The notes: a model not told the origin generated them from the letters alone. DNA of 35,334 nt from Clostridia bacterium (GCA_012800195.1 JAAZJU010000035.1:1-35334), one strand, 5' to 3'. Positions 18,348 to 27,633 are shown, counted from the first letter of the stretch. Numbers and translations: made by a program.

Positions 18348-19073
18348 CTATTTTACTAACTTCTCTACCTGTTCTAAAACTTCCCCTGCTTTACCCTTAA
18401 TCAATAAATCTGCCTCATAATCTAACATTGTGGGCTCGAGATTAATAATAACTAGCTTAGCCCCCATTTGTCTTGCTAATGAGGGAAAATAGTTAGCTGG
18501 AGATACTTCTAAAGAAGAACCAATGACAATAAATAACTTGCTTTCTCTAGACAAGGTATCAGCTTTCTCTAAAGCATCCACGGGTAACCTTTCCCCAAAG
18601 AGAATTACTCCAGGCTTTATTTTGCCCTGGCAATCACATTGAGGTATCTTTTCCTCCAAAAGCTTATCTGAAGGATAGACCTTTTGACACTTAATGCATA
18701 CAGCTTCCCGTAAGGTACCGTGTAACTCAACAACATTATTGGAACCAGCCCGATGATGTAAACCATCCACATTTTGAGTAATAATACCCTTAATTAATCC
18801 CCTCTGTTCCCATTGGGCAAGGATTTTATGTCCCTTATGGGGGTCAGCCAATCCAAGATTATGTAAACGCATCCGATAAAAATCATAGAATTCTTCAGGA
18901 TTCCTTTTCATAGCATCAATAGATGCTAATTGACGGGGATCTTTTTTCTTCCAGAGTCCATCTTTGGAACGAAAATCTGGTAAGCCTGCTTCCGTACTCA
19001 TTCCTGCTCCTGTAAACACCACAGTAGATTGGGAATCTTGAAGCCACTTGGCTAGCAAAGCGATATTTTCCAT
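18348..19073 (-). CDS. Sir2 family NAD-dependent protein deacylase
   Basis: VFTGAGMSTEAGLPDFRSKDGLW, TQNVDGLHHRAG, ELHGT, CIKCQ...CDCQG Zn site. Confidence 0.96.
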   Translation of the reverse strand: MENIALLAKWLQDSQSTVVFTGAGMSTEAGLPDFRSKDGLWKKKDPRQLASIDAMKRNPEEFYDFYRMRLHNLGLADPHKGHKILAQWEQRGLIKGIITQNVDGLHHRAGSNNVVELHGTLREAVCIKCQKVYPSDKLLEEKIPQCDCQGKIKPGVILFGERLPVDALEKADTLSRESKLFIVIGSSLEVSPANYFPSLARQMGAKLVIINLEPTMLDYEADLLIKGKAGEVLEQVEKLVK

Positions 19074-19234
19074 TATTTCCTCCTTAACAGAACTTTTTTA
19101 TTTATATTCTTGAGGAATAACAGGGTTTCCTGCTATAAAACCTTAAATAAAAAAAGGAAGGAAGCTATTATCTCTTATGGGGGACAAGCTTTAAGAAATA
19201 ATAGACAGTTTCCTCCCCAAAAATATTATTAAAG

Positions 19235-19322
19235 CTTAGATTCTTCACTGGCGTTCAGAATGACACTTGCAAAAATGACTTAGATTCTTCACTGACGTTC
19301 AGAATGACGCTTGCTAAAAGAG
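19235..19322. repeat. Two tandem ~44-bp units containing TTAGATTCTTCACTGrCGTTCAGAATGACrCTTGC
   Basis: Copies at 19235 and 19279 read directly. Confidence 0.85.
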
Positions 19323-19340
19323 TTATCTCTCCCACTTCCT

Positions 19341-19412
19341 CACTGTCATGCAGATTATCCTGTTAGCCATCACACTAACACACTATCATTCAGTTTAACC
19401 TATTAGCCATCT
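19341..19412. repeat. Two ~40-bp units CACTrTCATkCAG...AkCCATC related to the 31.1-kb array
   Basis: Copies at 19341 and 19381; core TGCAGATTATCCTGTTAGCCAT matches TGTAGATTATCCCGTGAGCCGT (reverse strand at about 31134-31155) at 18 of 22 positions. Confidence 0.75.
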
Positions 19413-19963
19413 TACGGTAATCCAGAGCCTTCGAAGAAATTTTCATCAATGGGCAATTCTTTCCCTATGGTTGTTTCCTCCACATTTGTAAAGCAGAATC
19501 GATAATAATTACCGGGTCCTTTTTGGCCATAAAACTTATCCGGGAGCATCCTGATGCCTCCCTCATCTAAGTACAGATCCATTAGTTTATTGTTATTGGT
19601 ATCAAAGACGGAGTAATGATACTCCTTAATCTCTGGAAAAAGATAAGATAGGTTCAAAGCATGAAGTGCAGACCAATGCCAAATTTCATTTTTAAAAATA
19701 ATGGAGCCAAAGTCAGGAATAAATTTAATATAGACCTTAACCTTATCCTCAGAATAAAAACTTACCTCACATTCCTCTAGCTTAGAAAAATGTTTGGTAG
19801 AATAGTTTTGTATCCTTTCCCTAATAAAATCCTGGATTTGTTTCTCATATTCTCCTTGAACAGTTTGACTGCTCTTATTGCATCCCATTAATGACAGAGC
19901 TAAAAAAACTAGAACTAAAAATAATATATACTTCCTGGTAACCTTGAGCTTTTTGGTCTTCAG
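19412..19963 (-). CDS. Hypothetical lipoprotein, apparent CTG start
   Basis: Upstream of the first ATG, in frame, the sequence encodes (L/M)KTKKLKVTRKYILFLVLVFLALSLMGCNKSS with a lipobox; CTG at 19963-19961 preceded by AGGGGG 8 nt away; ORF track starts at 19888. Confidence 0.65.
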   Translation of the reverse strand: MKTKKLKVTRKYILFLVLVFLALSLMGCNKSSQTVQGEYEKQIQDFIRERIQNYSTKHFSKLEECEVSFYSEDKVKVYIKFIPDFGSIIFKNEIWHWSALHALNLSYLFPEIKEYHYSVFDTNNNKLMDLYLDEGGIRMLPDKFYGQKGPGNYYRFCFTNVEETTIGKELPIDENFFEGSGLP

Positions 19964-20055
19964 TTTAAAAACCCCCTATTATCCAGCTAATACTATCTTG
20001 CCCAGGAGGTTTTTATTATATAGACGAAATATGTAACTTTTTGTTCCCTGCTTGT

Positions 20056-20676
20056 TTAATCTCTATATTCTACAATTTCTGTTAAATCCTTGCGAACTGG
20101 AGCTTTATAATCCCGGGCTGGTTTACCAATGGGGACTAGAGCCTTAAGTTGCCAATTTTCCGCGACTCCCAGTAGCTTTTCTATTTCTGGACTGGCAATA
20201 TTGGGACTACATAACCAACAGGAGCCATATCCTTTGCTATGAGCCATAAGTAAGATATTCTGAATGGCTGCTCCAATACTTTGTAAATCCGATTGACCCC
20301 GTAGTCTTTGGATCTCCAAGGGTTGATAACCCAGTCCTTCCAAAGCCTCCTCAATTTTACTGATATAGCGCTCCATAAAAACAGCAATAGTTACTGGGGC
20401 TTGATTAAAAAAGGTAGCCATAACCTTATTGCCCTTCAATTTATTACCCAGACCAGCCTCCTCTGCAAGTTTATCAATCTTATCCCCTACCATTTTAGAC
20501 ATCTCGTCCAATAGATCGGGGTTCTTAATAACGATAAATTTCCATCCTTGTTTATTCCCACCACTAGGTGCCCACTGAGCAGCCTCTAATATTTCTTCTA
20601 AATCCTCATGAGGGATAGGTTCCTTAAGAAATTGGCGCACACTTCTCCGTTCTTTAATCAATGTCAATAAATCCAT
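20056..20676 (-). CDS. Nitroreductase family protein
   Basis: LIKERRSVRQFLKEPIPHEDLEEILEAAQWAPSGGNKQGWKFIVI. Confidence 0.95.
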   Translation of the reverse strand: MDLLTLIKERRSVRQFLKEPIPHEDLEEILEAAQWAPSGGNKQGWKFIVIKNPDLLDEMSKMVGDKIDKLAEEAGLGNKLKGNKVMATFFNQAPVTIAVFMERYISKIEEALEGLGYQPLEIQRLRGQSDLQSIGAAIQNILLMAHSKGYGSCWLCSPNIASPEIEKLLGVAENWQLKALVPIGKPARDYKAPVRKDLTEIVEYRD

Positions 20677-20764
20677 AATTACAACTCCATCCTTTTCTAA
20701 TTAATTCTTGCTGATATCTTACCCATTATTAAACCTACGCAAACTTCCCCTTTGTACCCCTAAC

Positions 20765-20792
20765 ACACTCTAGGCCCCTTTAACATACCATA
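20765..20792 (+). promoter_or_regulatory. SigmaK-like promoter upstream of the CotS-like gene
   Basis: ACA - 16 bp - CATAccaTA, matching the ACA-N16-CATANNNTA consensus. Confidence 0.55.
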
Positions 20793-20825
20793 AATTGAAG
20801 GACCAATAAAAGAAGGGGGGTTTTT

Positions 20826-21863
20826 ATGCTAGAAAATACCAGTCCTAACTTAATAGATTATGTGGCAGATGCACAGCTGGTCCTTAAAAAGTACCCTATC
20901 AACTTATTTTTAATAAAGAAGTATCAGTTTCAAGATAAAAAAGCAGTTTGGTTTATTAAAACAAGTAAGGATCTTTTATCCCTCAAAAGATATGCTTTAG
21001 ATGAGCAAAAGTGGCAAGCAATGATTTCTGCTTATGATTTTCTTAGTAAAAAGGGCGGCAATATCTCTCCTTTAATCTACACATGGGATAATAAGCCTTG
21101 GGTTTATTCCAAGGATTATTACTATATTCTTAGCCCCTGGGTTAAGGGTAAACCCGCAAATTATTTAAACCAAGAAAATGTTATATCCATAGCCCAAGCC
21201 GTCGCAAAGATACACAGTCTGTCCAAAAATTTCCGGGTGCCTAAGGATTCCTACTGGCAGGAATACCTGGGTTCTTGGCCAGAAAAAACCCGTAGAAAAC
21301 AAGGCTTGCTTTTGGAATATAGATATCAATCGGAAAATCTTTTGCCTCAAACCTTTGCAAAAATATATTTAGATAACTTCCAAACATTTTTTAGCCTTTT
21401 GGAAGATGTTTCAGAAGCCTTTGAGGGACCTTTATACAGGGAATGGGTTAAAAAAATTTCCCGGGAACCTTGCCTTTGTCTTAATGGTTTTTCACCTAGA
21501 AATTTTTCTGTAGGCAAGGATAAGACTTGGATCTTACACATCGATAATATTTGTATTGATTTACCAGCTAGAGATTTAAGAAAATTTCTTTATCAGGTAA
21601 TGTCCACTAAGGAAACTTGGTGCAAAGAAACTTTTGCCACTATTATGAAGGAATATTTGAAGTTGTATCCTCTTTCTGACGATGAATTAAAAATCCTTCT
21701 AGCAGAACTTAAAACTCCTTATCATTTCATGAATATTACCAGTAGATATTTTCTCCAAGAAGACTCTTCTAAATTGGAAAACTTCTCTACACTTTTAAAC
21801 AAAACCCTTAAATTAGAACAAAGTAAATTCAGTCTTTTATACCGTTTTTGGCAATTAATTTAA
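20826..21863 (+). CDS. CotS/YutH-like spore coat kinase-fold protein
   Basis: 345 aa; VWFIKTSKDLLSLKRYALDEQKWQAMISAYDFLSKKGG...P, WVKGKPANY, spacing as in the CotS family. Confidence 0.75.
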   Translation: MLENTSPNLIDYVADAQLVLKKYPINLFLIKKYQFQDKKAVWFIKTSKDLLSLKRYALDEQKWQAMISAYDFLSKKGGNISPLIYTWDNKPWVYSKDYYYILSPWVKGKPANYLNQENVISIAQAVAKIHSLSKNFRVPKDSYWQEYLGSWPEKTRRKQGLLLEYRYQSENLLPQTFAKIYLDNFQTFFSLLEDVSEAFEGPLYREWVKKISREPCLCLNGFSPRNFSVGKDKTWILHIDNICIDLPARDLRKFLYQVMSTKETWCKETFATIMKEYLKLYPLSDDELKILLAELKTPYHFMNITSRYFLQEDSSKLENFSTLLNKTLKLEQSKFSLLYRFWQLI

Positions 21864-21886
21864 AGTATTTCTTTTTAAATTAAAGC

Positions 21887-21914
21887 ACACAATTTTCCCT
21901 TCTTTCATAGGATG
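21887..21914 (+). promoter_or_regulatory. SigmaK-like promoter upstream of the Cys/Pro-rich protein
   Basis: ACA - 16 bp - CATAggaTG, one mismatch to ACA-N16-CATANNNTA. Confidence 0.5.
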
Positions 21915-21975
21915 TAGTGAGAATCTAGGGAGCAATAATCCTAAGGAAACATTTCATTAAGGAGGTAATAAATAT

Positions 21976-22662
21976 ATGAGTGAGGTTAATCATGTTAAAC
22001 CTACATTACCACCAGTAGGACCGGGGCCATGTCCCATTGACAGAGCTACAGGCTTACCAGTTTGCCCACCCCCAGTGGAAATTGATGTTATCAAAGTCAA
22101 AAAAATTTTTGAAGAATGTATGCACACCCAAGTAGAAGAGGTTGAACTTGAGTTTGAGGTTGAAGAAAACAATGTTGAGCTTTTAACTGCCCAATGTGGA
22201 ACTGTTGAGGTTCTAAGTCAAGAATGTAGACTCTTAAATAGCGGTTTAGTAAAAGTAATCGCTACCCTCAGAGTTACCAGTACTCTCAATGGTTATACGG
22301 AAAGTCAAGATTTCCAAATTGAGAAAGTCTTTAGATTAAATAGAGCTGGAGAACCAGGCTTAACTCCTCAGTGCCATATCTACCCAGAATGTTTACAGTG
22401 CTTTATCTCTGATGTTGATAGTGATGAAGAGGAAGAATTTGTAACTGTAACCTGTTGCATTGGAATACTTATCTTAATTAAGCTTGAGGCTGAAGTTCAG
22501 CTGCTTGTTCCTACTTATGGTTATGCTCCCGAACCACCCGAATGCCCAGAAGTTCTTGGAGAATGTCCTGCTACTTATAATCCTGAATGGCCACCCTATC
22601 CACCTCAAAATAGACCACCTTTTAATCCTGGTAACCCTGGAGGTTGCAAAGGGTGTAAATAA
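21976..22662 (+). CDS. Hypothetical Cys- and Pro-rich protein, probable spore-surface component
   Basis: RBS aaggaggt; Pro-rich ends, many Cys, C-terminal PPYPPQNRPPFNPGNPGGCKGCK. Confidence 0.65.
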   Translation: MSEVNHVKPTLPPVGPGPCPIDRATGLPVCPPPVEIDVIKVKKIFEECMHTQVEEVELEFEVEENNVELLTAQCGTVEVLSQECRLLNSGLVKVIATLRVTSTLNGYTESQDFQIEKVFRLNRAGEPGLTPQCHIYPECLQCFISDVDSDEEEEFVTVTCCIGILILIKLEAEVQLLVPTYGYAPEPPECPEVLGECPATYNPEWPPYPPQNRPPFNPGNPGGCKGCK

Positions 22663-22689
22663 TAAAAGTCGGCGATGCCGACTTTTATT
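22661..22689. terminator. Intrinsic terminator
   Basis: AATAAAAGTCGGC-GAT-GCCGACTTTTATT perfect 13-bp stem. Confidence 0.85.
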
Positions 22690-22752
22690 ATTCTAGTTAG
22701 GTAAATTTTACTTGTCCCTAATGTGCAACCTATTTTATTTTTTATCGTCTAA

Positions 22753-23394
22753 TTATTTAGCTGCAAAAATTTCAGTAATATATAAGGTTGAGCCCTTTTG
22801 AACAATACCAACACCTACATGGGTATAGTTACTATTTAAGATATTACTCCTATGTATACTACTGTTCATCAAGGTACTGTGAGCCAAAGAAACACTTCCA
22901 GCCTTGGCTAAGTTTTCACCAGCATAACGGAAGCTTACACCACCATTTTTAAGCATAGTGGAAACATTACCATAAGTAGGAGATTGATGGGCAAAGTAAT
23001 TTTTATTTACCATGTCTTGGCTTTTGACTCTCGCCCATTTGCTTAATTCAGCATCTACCTGTAGGGGCTTTAAACCTTTCTTAGCCCGCTCCTTATTAAT
23101 CAGATCAGCCAATTGTTTTTCTTGGCTGCTCATACTACTGGGTTGAGCAGTAGGCTGAGAAGTGCTTGGCTTAGTATTAGAAGGAGCTGGAGATTGTTTA
23201 GACGGTGTTTGCTTAGGGGTTTGGGTTTGGGTCTGGGTCTGTTTTTGTTGTTGCGATTGATTATTGCTAAAATATTGGTTAAACCATTGTGGACTTAACC
23301 AACCAAAGGCGTGGGCAGCTTGGACATTTAAGCTGAAGGAAAATAATAGGGTGATACTGGCTACAAGGGTAACCTTAGCTAGATATTTCTTCAT
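22753..23394 (-). CDS. CAP (SCP/YkwD-like) domain secreted protein
   Basis: Signal peptide, Q/T/P-rich linker, LADLINKERAKKGLKPLQVDAELSKWARVKSQDMVNKNYFAHQSP...GENLA. Confidence 0.95.
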   Translation of the reverse strand: MKKYLAKVTLVASITLLFSFSLNVQAAHAFGWLSPQWFNQYFSNNQSQQQKQTQTQTQTPKQTPSKQSPAPSNTKPSTSQPTAQPSSMSSQEKQLADLINKERAKKGLKPLQVDAELSKWARVKSQDMVNKNYFAHQSPTYGNVSTMLKNGGVSFRYAGENLAKAGSVSLAHSTLMNSSIHRSNILNSNYTHVGVGIVQKGSTLYITEIFAAK

Positions 23395-23430
23395 GTCAAT
23401 CCCTCCAAAAATTTAGGTGCCAACCTCATA

Positions 23431-23458
23431 ATAAAGACTGGGTTGACCCAGTCCTTAT
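23431..23458 (-). terminator. Terminator downstream of the propeller/coiled-coil gene
   Basis: GACTGGGT-TG-ACCCAGTC stem flanked by AATAA/TTATT. Confidence 0.7.
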
Positions 23459-23588
23459 TGTACTAAAATCTTAATTTTTCACAAAGTTTAAAATTGCCCT
23501 CTTAGCCGGATTTTTCTTCACTTTAGCTTCAAAAAACTCTTTTTTATTCCCACATAATATTAATTAATATGGTATTCCAAATTGTCCC

Positions 23589-25235
23589 TTAGAAAATTTT
23601 TCTCCAAAAGGGTTGTTTTATATATTTTTCTAATTCACCTTGTACATTCTTTAATTCTTTTTTTAAATTTTCCTCCCTAATGGAGTTGTTTTTAATTATT
23701 TCTTCCTTTTTCTCCAGCTTTTCCCTCAGTTCTATAATAATTTCATTAGCTTTTACCAGTTTTTCCTGTAAATTTTTCTTTTCCCCGTCAAGAACTTTTA
23801 TCCTATTTTTTTTGCTATTGAGATTTTCCTCATATTCCTTATTATTCTTCAGGATATTTTCTTTGAGTTTCTCAAGTATTTGCTCTGAAACTCTCTGTTC
23901 CTTGGAAATTTTCTCAATTTCTTGAGTCTTCTGGGAAACTTTTTGAGTTAAAATTTCAATCTCTTTATTTTTTTCTTCAAGGGTCTCTTTCATCTGCAGA
24001 TTAGTTAATCTTACATCCTCTGTTTCAAAATACATTTTTTTAAAGTTACCATTGATTTTTTGCAACTGTTCTTCTAAGCCTTTTTGACCAAAATCTATAG
24101 AAGGATAATTGCTTTCCTTTAATTCTGGTAAATTTAAAAGAACCTCCTCTTCTGACCCCTCTTCCTCTTGGAATACTGTAGCTAGTAAGGCCACAGAAGT
24201 ACTTCCAGTATCAAAGGTAGCCATAGTGTTTAGACCTTGAGTCTTATATGCATCCAAAGTAATTATATTTTTATAGAGAAGTCCTTGGTACCTTTCTTGT
24301 AACTCTGGTTTAGCAAAGGTTCTTCCTTCATCAAGGGAAACTGCCTTATAAATTCCATCCACCTGTTGCCAAATCACAACAACCTTTTTATCCAGAATGC
24401 CTATAGTGGGACTATAGCAATTATATCCAGGTAAAGAGAGTTCCCTATCCTCTTGCCACCCTCCCACCATCCAACCTCCTCTAGTTTTTTGCCGATAAAT
24501 AACTCTATAATTCATCCCATCGGATCTAACCCAAACTAAATGGAGGGTACCTTTTTCATCAATAACTAAACAGGGGTTGAGATTGCTCCTTTTTGAGCCA
24601 GTTATAATGGATTTATCCTCCCAGAAGATACTATTGGGTTTTTTTTCCCTAATGACAAATTGATATATTCCTTCTTGATAAATCTGATATATTAAATATA
24701 AAGTTCCGTCTAAATCAAATGCTGCCGTTCCCTGCTCCAATCCAGGGCCTACCCCATAGTCCAAAACCACAGGCTTACTCCATTCTTGGTTTTCCCTAAT
24801 GGTGTATTTTATCTTCCATATTTTTTCCCTTTTATTCTCAGTAAAATACAATAAATGCACCCTATCTTCCTCATCAATTAAGATGTTTTGATAGGTCACC
24901 TGTTCCTGATCTAAATAACCGTCCTTTAAAATATTAACTGTAAATTCTTGACCTTGCCAAAGAATATAGGCTATCTCACCAGTAGTTTTTTTGCACAGCA
25001 AATGTAAAGCATCCTGACCATTAAAGTTAAAAGAAAAATAACCATCATAATCAGTAAGCAAGACCTGCCAATCTAGCCAATTTTCCCCTAAATCTAAGGA
25101 CATCTTACCCCATAACTTGCCCTCTTTAATTCGTAAACACCATAAATAATCTTTATTTTTGATAAAAAAGATTTCTTGTCCTAATATTCCCCTATTACGG
25201 GGTATTCTTAATAATCCTCTATCTTTGTCCTGCAT
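23589..25235 (-). CDS. Hypothetical protein: N-terminal beta-propeller-like repeats plus C-terminal coiled coil
   Basis: Repeated 'D.DG.LYLIYQI / DEKGTLHLVWVRSDG / D..GRTF' modules (sialidase/BNR-like), then a long K/E-rich heptad region from about aa 395 to the end. Confidence 0.7.
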   Translation of the reverse strand: MQDKDRGLLRIPRNRGILGQEIFFIKNKDYLWCLRIKEGKLWGKMSLDLGENWLDWQVLLTDYDGYFSFNFNGQDALHLLCKKTTGEIAYILWQGQEFTVNILKDGYLDQEQVTYQNILIDEEDRVHLLYFTENKREKIWKIKYTIRENQEWSKPVVLDYGVGPGLEQGTAAFDLDGTLYLIYQIYQEGIYQFVIREKKPNSIFWEDKSIITGSKRSNLNPCLVIDEKGTLHLVWVRSDGMNYRVIYRQKTRGGWMVGGWQEDRELSLPGYNCYSPTIGILDKKVVVIWQQVDGIYKAVSLDEGRTFAKPELQERYQGLLYKNIITLDAYKTQGLNTMATFDTGSTSVALLATVFQEEEGSEEEVLLNLPELKESNYPSIDFGQKGLEEQLQKINGNFKKMYFETEDVRLTNLQMKETLEEKNKEIEILTQKVSQKTQEIEKISKEQRVSEQILEKLKENILKNNKEYEENLNSKKNRIKVLDGEKKNLQEKLVKANEIIIELREKLEKKEEIIKNNSIREENLKKELKNVQGELEKYIKQPFWRKIF

Positions 25236-25307
25236 ATCCTCACCACCTTTTTATTGCCTCTAATTACCTCATCATATTTCTATTCAATAATCTGGTGGTT
25301 ATGCTTC

Positions 25308-25814
25308 TTAGGATTTTTTCTCTTCTAACATTTGTAGAAGTAATTTAGCCAGAGGATTACTAGCCATATCTGGATCTTCTTCTAGCATTTTATGCAGTAG
25401 GTTTTCTACATCAATTCCATTTTCCTTTTCTCCCACGGTTTTATCCTCATCTTTAGAGCTTACCTTGCTAGAGAAATTATCTGCATTTTTTCCCCCCGTA
25501 TTTATACCAACTAGGCTAATCAGACTTTCTGGTGAAAATGGCTTACCCTTTTTATTCATTTCAGTTATAACCTGAATTATTTTAATCATCCTTAAAAAAT
25601 CTTCTAATTTATCGGCCATAGTTCTAATCTTACAGACCATCCGCTCTAAGTTTTCTAACATATTGGTACTTGGATTTTCTTGGACAAGTACTGCATTTCT
25701 GGTCGGAGCATTTTCTCTGGCCATTGCTTTTTCAACCTCAACCAAAGCAGCATTTAAGACCTCAGAACGCCCATCTCGATCTTTATCTTTATCTCTATCA
25801 TTATCATTATTCAT
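25308..25814 (-). CDS. Hypothetical acidic/charged protein
   Basis: 168 aa intact ORF with N-terminal NDNDRDKDKDRDGR; co-directional with the propeller gene. Confidence 0.6.
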   Translation of the reverse strand: MNNDNDRDKDKDRDGRSEVLNAALVEVEKAMARENAPTRNAVLVQENPSTNMLENLERMVCKIRTMADKLEDFLRMIKIIQVITEMNKKGKPFSPESLISLVGINTGGKNADNFSSKVSSKDEDKTVGEKENGIDVENLLHKMLEEDPDMASNPLAKLLLQMLEEKKS

Positions 25815-26015
25815 ATTGCCACCATCCTTTTTATTTAACCACTATGCCCATATAACCTTTCATAGACTAGACCTCCCTTTATTTTATGTCTATAGCTAGT
25901 CCCTTGTGTTAACACTAGGAAAGAACCTTTGGTTTAATTACATATTATTTCTCTATTAAGCAATAATACTAAAAAAAGGTATTTAAAAATTATTAAAGGA
26001 AATAGGGGTGATTGA

Positions 26016-27623
26016 TTGTTTAATTATTTAGCTAAAAAATTTAACTTAGTTAGATTACTAAGAAAACAATCAACCCAAAATGCTAATGGAAAAAAACAAA
26101 GCGGACTAAAAATCTCCCCCCACCTTAAGCAAAACCTAGAAACTTTAAAAAAGACTTTCAAGGAAAGTAATGACTTTGTTATCCGTGAATTTTCCTTTGG
26201 AAGTAAAGAAGAACCAATTAATGTAGCCCTAGTCTATATAGAAGGTTTAGTAGCCAAAACATCTATCAATGATGATATTATGAAACCTCTAATGTATGAT
26301 AGTAGTTTTGCTGGCTTTATTAATACCTATCAACCCAATGATATTATCGCTTTTATCGATGAACGCCTTCTATCCATGGCTGATTCTATCAAGGTTTCCA
26401 ACTTAGAAGAAGTTGTAGAAGGTTGCCTCGATGGACATACCATCTTATTAGTTGAGGGTGAAACTCAAGCTCTCTCTATTAGTAACCAGGGTTGGGAAAG
26501 AAGAAGCATTTCCGAACCTCAAGGAGAAGTAGTAGTCCGAGGTCCTCGGGAAGGCTTTACCGAAACCCTCAGAATCAATACCTCCCTCCTAAGAAGAAAA
26601 ATCCATAATCCTGATTTGGTCTTGGAAATGCTCAAAGTTGGGCAGAAAACAAGAACCAATGTCTGTATTGCTTACATTGCAGGCATTGCCGATGACGGAG
26701 TTGTCCAAGAGGTTAAAAACCGCATTGAAGATATTAAAACCGATGCTATTTTAGAATCCGGTTATATAGAACAGTTTATTGAAGATGCTCCCTTTTCTCC
26801 CTTTGCCACTATAGGCAATAGTGAAAAGCCTGATGTGGTGGCAGCAAAATTACTGGAGGGACGAGTGGCAATTTTAGTAGACGGCAGTCCCGTAGTTCTA
26901 ACTGTTCCCTTTCTTTTTATCGAGGGCTTTCAAAGTGCTGAAGACTATTATTCACGACCCTATTATTCAAGTCTTGTCCGTATCTTAAGATATATGGGCT
27001 TTTTATTTAGCCTCTATGGCCCTGGTTTTTTTGTAGCGGTGGTGGCCTTTCACCAGGAATTAATCCCTGACGCCTTGATTATTACCATTTCCAGTGCCAT
27101 GGAAGGCACCCCCTTTCCCGTAGCATTAGAAGCTATAGGGATGGGAATTGTATTTGAAATCTTAAGGGAGGCAGGGGTTCGGCTCCCTAAGGCTGTGGGC
27201 CAATCGGTTAGTATCGTAGGAGCCTTGGTTCTGGGGGATGCAGTAGTTAGTGCTGGCTTTGTCAGTTCCACCATGGTGATTGTAGTAGCCTTCACTGCTA
27301 TAGCATCCTTTGTAGTCACATCCCATTCCGATGCGGAAAGTATCATCCGCTTTGTAATGACCCTCTTAGGGAGTGCCTTGGGCCTATTTGGTATAACTAT
27401 TGGTACCATAGGTATCTTAATCCATCTTTCTGCACTAAGATCCTTTGGCTCACCCTATTTATCTCCCTTAGCACCAATTAGCTGGTTAGACTTAAAAGAT
27501 ACATTCCTCCGCTTCCCCCTTTGGGCAATGATTACAAGGCCTAAGACCATCGGATGGAACAATTATCAACGTGAAAGCTTGGACTTAATACCCAAACCTC
27601 CCCAAAAGAAAAAGGATAAATAG
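26016..27623 (+). CDS. Spore germination receptor A subunit (GerA/GerKA family)
   Basis: FREFSFGS...NVALVYIEGL, GPREGFTETLRINTSLLRRKI, SPYLSPLAPISWLDLKDTFLRFP. Confidence 0.96.
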   Translation: MFNYLAKKFNLVRLLRKQSTQNANGKKQSGLKISPHLKQNLETLKKTFKESNDFVIREFSFGSKEEPINVALVYIEGLVAKTSINDDIMKPLMYDSSFAGFINTYQPNDIIAFIDERLLSMADSIKVSNLEEVVEGCLDGHTILLVEGETQALSISNQGWERRSISEPQGEVVVRGPREGFTETLRINTSLLRRKIHNPDLVLEMLKVGQKTRTNVCIAYIAGIADDGVVQEVKNRIEDIKTDAILESGYIEQFIEDAPFSPFATIGNSEKPDVVAAKLLEGRVAILVDGSPVVLTVPFLFIEGFQSAEDYYSRPYYSSLVRILRYMGFLFSLYGPGFFVAVVAFHQELIPDALIITISSAMEGTPFPVALEAIGMGIVFEILREAGVRLPKAVGQSVSIVGALVLGDAVVSAGFVSSTMVIVVAFTAIASFVVTSHSDAESIIRFVMTLLGSALGLFGITIGTIGILIHLSALRSFGSPYLSPLAPISWLDLKDTFLRFPLWAMITRPKTIGWNNYQRESLDLIPKPPQKKKDK

Positions 27624-27633
27624 GAGGAGACCA

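Noticed and set aside
23680-23925. 81-aa Ser/Phe-rich plus-strand ORF
   Set aside because: Complement of the K/E-rich coiled-coil segment of the propeller protein.
25861-25910. GACTAGAC / GTCTATAGCTAGTC inverted repeat between the divergent spore genes
   Set aside because: Short and imperfect; not distinguishable from chance in AT-rich intergenic DNA.
27050-27409. 119-aa minus-strand ORF in the GerA-family gene
   Set aside because: Shadow ORF opposite a clearly conserved coding sequence.
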